This document shows positions 6,591-11,012 of a stretch of DNA of 11,012 bases, piece by piece. The position numbers were made by a program, and so were the translations under genes. Within the stretch, counting starts at the first letter, position 1. Each line of letters opens with the position of its first letter. This DNA comes from Planctomycetota bacterium. Its GTDB lineage: Bacteria > Planctomycetota > Phycisphaerae > Sedimentisphaerales > SG8-4. The stretch covers positions 1-11,012 of the forward strand of contig JAUWKC010000019.1 of NCBI GenBank assembly GCA_030607345.1. Reading direction: 5' to 3'. Below the pieces are notes generated by a model. The model had not been told where the DNA came from, ran no database searches, and saw nothing but the letters and a program-made list of their open reading frames with translations.

Positions 6591-8039
6591 ATGAGCAGAA
6601 CACGAGCGATATGTAGTCTTTGTGTCATTGCCCTATTAGCCGTTGTTTTGGGAGGATGCAATCCCGCCAAGAACGACCTCATCAAGTTTAACAACTATTT
6701 CAAAACCGAGTATTTGGCGGGTCCAGCACTGGAAGAATCCGTTGCCTTTGCCAAGTCAAGGACCGGTATGGTCCTGAGCGACAAAGAGGTCGAGAAGGGC
6801 AAGACGGTCAAAAAGGGCAGAAAACCAAAGGCTGAAGACTTGTTGTGGACGATGCAGTTGGGGTGCCTCGAGAGACTAAGGCAGAATCATAAGAAGAGCA
6901 CGGAGTATTTCGACAAATCGGAAGAGATACTGAACTACTTTGACCAGCAGAACCAACTGGCCGACTCTGTTGCCAAGATCCTTGTCAGTGAGAACGTCGT
7001 TGCTTATCTTGGGACGGAGTATGACGGTATAATGGTCAACACGTACAAGGCGCTGAACTTTATGACGCTCGGACGACAGGACCTGGCGCGGGTGGAGTTT
7101 AATCGTGCCCTCGACCGGCAAAGACGGGCCATAGAGAAATTCGCCAAAGAAGTGCAGAAGCTTAAAGAACAAATCGAGCAGGAGGAGGAAAAAGAAGAAG
7201 CCGTTAAAAAGAACGTTGAAAATCCCGAGATCAAGGAGTTGATAGCCAAGACATATCCCGGTCTGTATGAGTTCAAGGCGTATCCGGATTTCGTCAATCC
7301 TTTTGCGACGTATATGGCCGGTGTCTTTTTCAACCTTGACGGCGACCACACAAAGGCGGCTCCGCTGCTGAAAGAATCCTGCGGGATGGTAAGTGACAAC
7401 GAATATATAGCTCAGGATTTGGCCGCCACCGAGAAAATCCTCAACGGCGCCGGACAACTGAGCAATATGGTTTGGGTAATATTTGAAAACGGACTCGGAC
7501 CGGTTAAGGAAGAGTTCCGAATCGATATACCGCTGTTTCTGGTCACCAACAAAGTCAGATATGTTGGTATTGCCCTGCCGAAGCTCGTCTCCAGAGCACA
7601 GGCCTGTCCGCACCTGTCAGTCAAAGCCGGCGGATACGCTTATACAACTCAGCTCGTCGCCGATGTGGACAGAGTCGTCCAGACGGAATTCAACAAAGAC
7701 TTCAAAGGCATTTTGGCCAGGGCCATCATATCAGCAACGACCAAAGCAGTAGCTCAGTACGCTTTGCAGGAAGAGGGCAGCGAAGGCTCGATGTTCGCTT
7801 CTATCTTTGTCGCCATCTATTCCTTTGCCACAACCACTGCTGACGTAAGGATTTGGACCACGCTGCCAAGGGACTTCCAGGTGGCGAGGTTGTCCATACC
7901 TGCCGACAGATGCCTGACGATAGTCCCCCCCGGAGCAGCGTCGTTCGAGGTGAAAATTCCCCCTTGTAAGAACGCGCTGGTCTATGTTAGAATGCCGTTT
8001 AGTCAGGCAAGGGCTGTCTGTGACGTGATAACCTATTAG
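6591..8039 (+). CDS. COG3014-type TPR-like lipoprotein, first gene of the LpoB/CsgG operon
   Basis: 482 residues. A lipoprotein signal peptide (MSRTRAICSL, then a hydrophobic stretch) ends in the lipobox VLGGC with C23 as the lipidated residue; N24 at +2 is compatible with outer-membrane sorting. Residues about 80-270 are helical and TPR-like (WTMQLGCLERLRQNHKKSTE; NTYKALNFMTLGRQDLARVE; YMAGVFFNLDGDHTKAAPLL). They are interrupted by a charged coiled coil at about 180-208, rich in Glu and Lys. After that, VIFENGLGPVKEEFRIDIPL (297-316) and a C-terminal beta-rich part with VRIWTTLPRDFQVARLSIP (419-437) resemble the uncharacterised COG3014 family, recalled from memory. A Gly/Ala segment (about 374-416) is unusually hydrophobic. 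A Lys-rich stretch lies at 69-80. The exact function is unknown. By context it is a periplasmic scaffold for the YcfL, LpoB and CsgG-type proteins that follow, with 31 nt to the next gene. Confidence 0.85.
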   Translation: MSRTRAICSLCVIALLAVVLGGCNPAKNDLIKFNNYFKTEYLAGPALEESVAFAKSRTGMVLSDKEVEKGKTVKKGRKPKAEDLLWTMQLGCLERLRQNHKKSTEYFDKSEEILNYFDQQNQLADSVAKILVSENVVAYLGTEYDGIMVNTYKALNFMTLGRQDLARVEFNRALDRQRRAIEKFAKEVQKLKEQIEQEEEKEEAVKKNVENPEIKELIAKTYPGLYEFKAYPDFVNPFATYMAGVFFNLDGDHTKAAPLLKESCGMVSDNEYIAQDLAATEKILNGAGQLSNMVWVIFENGLGPVKEEFRIDIPLFLVTNKVRYVGIALPKLVSRAQACPHLSVKAGGYAYTTQLVADVDRVVQTEFNKDFKGILARAIISATTKAVAQYALQEEGSEGSMFASIFVAIYSFATTTADVRIWTTLPRDFQVARLSIPADRCLTIVPPGAASFEVKIPPCKNALVYVRMPFSQARAVCDVITY

Positions 8040-8059
8040 CTCGTTATGAAAAATGTTAT

Positions 8060-8063
8060 GGAG
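8060..8063 (+). promoter_or_regulatory. Ribosome binding site fixing the ycfL start
   Basis: GGAG ends 7 nt before ATG 8071. An earlier in-frame ATG at 8053 would add six residues but has no Shine-Dalgarno and would place this GGAG inside the coding sequence. Confidence 0.65.
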
Positions 8064-8070
8064 AAACGCT

Positions 8071-8502
8071 ATGAAAGACTTAATCTTAATCCCAGCCGTC
8101 CTTGTACTGCTGCTCTGCAGTTGTTACCGAGCCCATGATTCAAGGATACACCTGAGGAGTGAAGTTAGAAGCGACTCGCTCGACGATAACATCGTCACCA
8201 GGCCGGTTGTGCATGCGTTCAGCAACCTGCTCGGCGAAGGTATCGTTGTCAACAACGCCCTTTTGACAACAAACAGCGCGGGTATCCGCGAACTGCACAT
8301 CAGCGGATTTAACCAGTCCTACAAGACCAAGCGTTTCAGATACAGGGTGGAATGGCTCGATGCCAACGGGCTGCTGCTCGATACGAAGACAAGTGTGTGG
8401 CTGCCGATGTCGGCGATGGGAAATTCACCCTTCAGTTTCAAGGTCGTCGCGCCGCGACCGGAAGCCGTCAATTTCAGAATGGATACCAGAAAGTGGGAGT
8501 AA
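8071..8502 (+). CDS. ycfL: YcfL-family (DUF1425) lipoprotein
   Basis: 143 residues. The signal peptide MKDLILIPAVLVLLLCSC fits a lipobox L-C-S-C with C18 lipidated. The mature part holds a DUF1425-like immunoglobulin-type beta domain at about 55-140. It includes FRYRVEWLDANGLLLDT (89-105), VWLPM (109-113) and VVAPRPEAVNFRM (125-137), which match the YcfL pattern of an F.YR.EW.DA.G strand and a closing APSP.AV.FR strand. In E. coli, ycfL is the gene next to lpoB, and the same order occurs here. The biochemical role of YcfL is not established; co-occurrence with LpoB suggests a role in the same envelope complex. The stop codon is 3 nt from the lpoB start, and the lpoB Shine-Dalgarno GGGAG (8495-8499) is made from the last codons, so translation of the two is probably coupled. 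Confidence 0.85.
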   Translation: MKDLILIPAVLVLLLCSCYRAHDSRIHLRSEVRSDSLDDNIVTRPVVHAFSNLLGEGIVVNNALLTTNSAGIRELHISGFNQSYKTKRFRYRVEWLDANGLLLDTKTSVWLPMSAMGNSPFSFKVVAPRPEAVNFRMDTRKWE

Positions 8503-8505
8503 ATT

Positions 8506-9105
8506 ATGAAAGCAGCGATATTACAGTTGACATTGCTCGGTATTTTAGTGACAGGCTGTGCGCCGGGAACCACGAACATCGATGTTATGCACGATGAGGG
8601 CAAAGCCGTTATGGCGCTGGACTACAGGGACTTCGACCAGGCTGCAAGCCGATTGGTTCAGTCGATGTTAGGTTCGGGCTCGCTGAGAAAACAAGGCGGC
8701 GGCCGATATATCGTCGCCAAGGGCCGAATCGTCAACGACACGATGCAGAGAATCGACACCGACCAGTTGATGTCAAAGATTGAGATAGAGATTTTGCGAA
8801 GCGGCCAGGCGGTTATGACAGCGGCCGTCGGCTCCGGCACCGACAAGCTCATTCACGAAGGGCGAGACCTGAGAGATTCCGAAGAATTCGACCAAAGCAC
8901 CATAGCAGAGCGAGGCACGCTCCAGGCCCCCGATTTCAGCATCAAGGGAAAAATCTTTCAGAGAAATATCCGCTATGACAGAAGCCGCCAGCAGGTCGAG
9001 TATTATTTCCAACTGAAGCTGTCCGATATGACGACGGGCCTGACCTATTGGCAGGACGAGGTAATTGTCGGAAAAAGGGGCAGCAGTAAGTCTGTTCCCT
9101 GGTAA
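8506..9105 (+). CDS. lpoB: LpoB-family lipoprotein (penicillin-binding protein activator family)
   Basis: 199 residues. The signal peptide has a hydrophobic core, then lipobox LVTGC with C18 lipidated. The folded domain spans about 36-190 and shows the LpoB/YcfM-like pattern: DYRDFDQAASRLVQSML (39-55), KGRIVNDTMQRIDTDQLMSK (72-91), IKGKIFQRNIRYDR (146-159), QVEYYFQLKLSDMTTGL (163-179) and YWQDEVIVGKRGSSKSVPW at the end. In E. coli, outer-membrane LpoB reaches through the cell wall to bind the UB2H domain of PBP1b and stimulate glycan polymerisation and cross-linking. Whether this homologue activates a PBP is unproven. The linker between C18 and the fold is only about 18 residues, far shorter than in E. 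coli. The start has a strong GGGAG with 6-nt spacing. It lies 3 nt from ycfL and 37 nt before the CsgG-type gene. Confidence 0.88.
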   Translation: MKAAILQLTLLGILVTGCAPGTTNIDVMHDEGKAVMALDYRDFDQAASRLVQSMLGSGSLRKQGGGRYIVAKGRIVNDTMQRIDTDQLMSKIEIEILRSGQAVMTAAVGSGTDKLIHEGRDLRDSEEFDQSTIAERGTLQAPDFSIKGKIFQRNIRYDRSRQQVEYYFQLKLSDMTTGLTYWQDEVIVGKRGSSKSVPW

Positions 9106-9142
9106 AAAAACTTAAGCATTCGCTTTTTCGAAGGGGCAAGAA

Positions 9143-10492
9143 ATGAAAAGGGTCCTGACCATACTAATTTTCTGCCTGGTGACGGGTTCGCTTGTATTTG
9201 CCGAAAGTATCGCAGGCGGCGGCATCTTGCGCCGCGACACAAATAACGTTGTTATCCGCCAAGTCGTGGGGCGGGGAGCCGACAGAGACCAGGCCATAAA
9301 GAACGCTCTCTATAACGCCGTTGCCCAGGTCAGAGGCGTCAAAGTTGATTCGGGAGAGTACGAATTCGTATTCCGCGGCGCCGGCGGCGGGGTCACTGCC
9401 CAACAGCCCAGCGGCACACGTCTTGAGTTTGGCTCGGTAGATGTAGCGACAAAGGGCACGGCCTATACCAGCGAAATCGCCGGCCTCGTAAAAAGCTACG
9501 ACATTCTCGAGGAAAGGCAAGTCGACGAAAAAACCTACGAGGTCAAAGCTAAGGTCGCCGTGTACGACTATGGCGCCCGGGGCGATACTCAAAGAATCAA
9601 AATAGCCTTAATGCCCGTCAAGACGCTCAAAGGGAGCTACCCTTTCCTGAGTCAAGCGGTTCCTGCCGACGACCTGTCTGCATTGTTCGGCCAGCGTCTT
9701 GCGGTGGGACTGACGCAAACAAACAAATTCGCCGTGCTGGACAGAGAAAGCATCGGCGACTTTCTCAAGGAAAAGAAGATGCTCGTCTCGCTGGACGCCC
9801 CCCTGGGCCAACAGGCGAAAATCGCCGAGACTCTGGGCGCCGATTACCTCCTCGTGGGAACCATATCGGAAGCTAAAATTGAGAAAATCGAGAGACACCT
9901 GGCCGTATCCGACTACACGACCCGCGAATTCAAAGCCAGATTTTCATTTAATTATCGCCTGGTCGACAGCTCGACAAAGCAGATTGTTCTTGCTTCGGTG
10001 GCCCGGAAGTACCTGGAGAACCAGCAAGTCAGAGAACTCGCCGACGAGCAGAACCCGGCTGAATGGGACGCCGCTCAGCTCCGCGACGCCTTCATTTCTG
10101 TTGTCGCAAACGACGTTATCGAGGCTATTATTGACCGCGTCTACCCCATCAAGGTCGTCGCCATACAGCAAAGTGGCCAGGTAGTCCTCAATCAGGGAGG
10201 TGACAGAATCAAGCAGGGAATGCTCCTCGCCGTCTTCACGCAGGGCCGGGAGCTGTTCGACCCGGATACCAAAGAGTCGCTCGGCACGGTGGAGCAGCGT
10301 ATCGCCACACTCCAGATTCAAAAAGTCGCACACACAGTCTCTTTTGCTGCGGTAATCAATGGCGATGCGTCTAAGATATCAAAGGGCCTGGTGTGCCGCG
10401 TCGTAAAGGTTCCTAAGGCTTATAAGGGCGGCAAGAGACCCGATATCATCAAGACTCCCAGCGGCGGCGTGAAACTGCCGTTCGATAAATAG
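9143..10492 (+). CDS. CsgG-type protein with FlgT-like flanking domains
   Basis: 449 residues. A Sec signal peptide (MKRVLTILIFCLVTGSLVFA) appears cleaved after A20 by signal peptidase I; there is no lipobox, unlike curli CsgG. Domain 1 (about 33-142) resembles FlgT-N: GRGADRDQAIKNALYNAVAQ (43-62), GVKVDSGE, then GLVKSYDILEERQVDEKTYE (114-133). Domain 2 (about 151-330) is CsgG/TolB-like: RIKIALMPVK (151-160), RLAVGLTQTNKFAVLDRESI (185-204) and AETLGADYLLVGTISEAKI (228-246), with a long amphipathic strand region after it. Domain 3 (about 333-422) is a small beta domain like FlgT-C: VVLNQGGDRIKQGMLLAVF (347-365), GTVEQRIATLQIQKV (381-395), SKGLVCRVV. In known systems CsgG forms outer-membrane secretion rings and FlgT forms the flagellar H ring. 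This one is probably an oligomeric periplasmic or outer-membrane partner of the three lipoproteins. AAGGGG sits 6 nt before the ATG. It is the last gene of the operon. Confidence 0.85.
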   Translation: MKRVLTILIFCLVTGSLVFAESIAGGGILRRDTNNVVIRQVVGRGADRDQAIKNALYNAVAQVRGVKVDSGEYEFVFRGAGGGVTAQQPSGTRLEFGSVDVATKGTAYTSEIAGLVKSYDILEERQVDEKTYEVKAKVAVYDYGARGDTQRIKIALMPVKTLKGSYPFLSQAVPADDLSALFGQRLAVGLTQTNKFAVLDRESIGDFLKEKKMLVSLDAPLGQQAKIAETLGADYLLVGTISEAKIEKIERHLAVSDYTTREFKARFSFNYRLVDSSTKQIVLASVARKYLENQQVRELADEQNPAEWDAAQLRDAFISVVANDVIEAIIDRVYPIKVVAIQQSGQVVLNQGGDRIKQGMLLAVFTQGRELFDPDTKESLGTVEQRIATLQIQKVAHTVSFAAVINGDASKISKGLVCRVVKVPKAYKGGKRPDIIKTPSGGVKLPFDK

Positions 10493-10567
10493 TAGTTCGT
10501 TGGGCAGCTTGATTGTCGCCGGGGCAGGCGGTTCCAAAAAGCCCTTTGCGGCGGCGGCTGGTATAAC

Positions 10568-11012
10568 TTAGTGAAGCTGCCTTTCGATGGCCTTGACCAG
10601 ATTCGGGTCGATTTGCACGCCGAGCTGCTCGGCTGTCTTCGCGTGCTTCAGCGCCAAATCATATTTCTTCAGGTTGTAGTAACTGTAGGCCAGGCCGTTA
10701 TGAGCATCGCCAAGCTCCGGTTCCAGGGCAACGGCCTTTTCGTAAAGCCTCACGGCCCCTTCATAGTCACCCTTGTTGGAATAAGCCGTGCCAAAATTAT
10801 ACAGAATCATCGTGTCATTGGGTTTTATCGCGACAGCCCGCTCGTACTGCTCGATGGCCGCGTCATACTGCTTCTTCGCCACGTAAGCATTGCCCAGGTT
10901 GACCAGGGCCCCGACCATGTCGCCATTGATGGCCAGGGCGTTCGTATATGCTTCAATTTCGTCATCGAGCAGACCGAGCTTGTTATAGCACAAGCCCAGG
11001 CCGTGATATGCC
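10568..11012 (-). CDS. TPR-repeat protein, C-terminal part (cut by window edge)
   Basis: The frame is open to the window edge and reads AYHGLGLCYNKLGLLDD from the first complete codon, so the protein starts outside the window; a TTG at 10993 is not a real start. The visible 147 residues form four consecutive 34-residue tetratricopeptide repeats. The conserved W/L-G-Y-A-F-A-P positions are visible: ALVNLGNAYVAKKQYDAAIE, then YERAVAIKPND; ILYNFGTAYSNKGDYEGAVR, then YEKAVALEPE. A final capping helix (DPNLVKAIERQLH) ends at TAA. TPR arrays are protein-binding scaffolds. With no other domain visible, the partner is unknown. It is convergent with the CsgG-type gene (75-nt gap) and probably belongs to a separate unit. 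Confidence 0.88.
   Translation of the reverse strand, partial: AYHGLGLCYNKLGLLDDEIEAYTNALAINGDMVGALVNLGNAYVAKKQYDAAIEQYERAVAIKPNDTMILYNFGTAYSNKGDYEGAVRLYEKAVALEPELGDAHNGLAYSYYNLKKYDLALKHAKTAEQLGVQIDPNLVKAIERQLH

Noticed and set aside
7143..7215. Purine-rich low-complexity stretch in the first lipoprotein gene
   Set aside because: It encodes the Glu/Lys coiled coil and stays in frame; it is not a repeat element or a frameshift site.
10503..10581. Possible terminator between the convergent CsgG-type and TPR genes
   Set aside because: GGCAGCTT (10503-10510) and AAGCTGCC (10574-10581) are inverted but 63 nt apart and partly inside the TPR gene. A minus-strand AGCC/GGCT stem before TTTTT has only 4 bp. 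Neither is convincing as an intrinsic terminator.

Overview
The window looks like chromosomal DNA of a Gram-negative, outer-membrane-bearing bacterium with moderately high GC. It encodes lipid A enzymes, a heptosyltransferase-type glycosyltransferase, three Sec/SPII lipoproteins and a CsgG-type outer-membrane protein. The style of the proteins (a large secreted FG-GAP/VCBS protein, the LpxD sequence, a TPR protein) suggests the PVC group, most likely Planctomycetota of the Phycisphaerae type. That placement is inference from sequence flavour only. There are no transposases, tRNAs, rRNAs, CRISPR arrays or phage genes.

Left half, minus strand, reading from high to low coordinates: a large secreted FG-GAP repeat protein (3834-6341, GTG start), mnmA (2724-3782), a family 9 glycosyltransferase (1614-2666), lpxD (316-1377) and the first 79 codons of lpxI (1-236, cut by the window edge). 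LpxD makes UDP-2,3-diacylglucosamine and LpxI cleaves it to lipid X, so these neighbours encode consecutive steps of lipid A synthesis. The pair has its own strong-looking promoter (TTGACC, 16 bp, extended TGC-TATAAT) and a roughly 105-nt leader with two hairpins.

Right half, plus strand: a tight four-gene operon (6591-10492) encoding a COG3014-type TPR-like lipoprotein, a YcfL/DUF1425 lipoprotein, an LpoB-family lipoprotein (penicillin-binding-protein activator family) and a periplasmic or outer-membrane protein with a CsgG-type core between FlgT-like flanking domains. All four have export signals and most have a clear Shine-Dalgarno sequence. This set probably forms one envelope complex linking the outer membrane to peptidoglycan synthesis or to an outer-membrane ring or pore. 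It is the most interesting system in the window. A 249-bp divergent intergenic region (6342-6590) separates it from the FG-GAP gene and holds two back-to-back sigma70-like promoters. The last feature is the C-terminal part of a TPR protein on the minus strand (10568-11012), convergent with the operon.

Annotated starts are shorter than the longest possible ORF for three genes (FG-GAP protein, COG3014 lipoprotein, YcfL), because a good Shine-Dalgarno plus an intact signal peptide marks the internal codon. No gene-free stretch exceeds 300 bases; the two longest (1378-1613 and 6342-6590) hold promoters.
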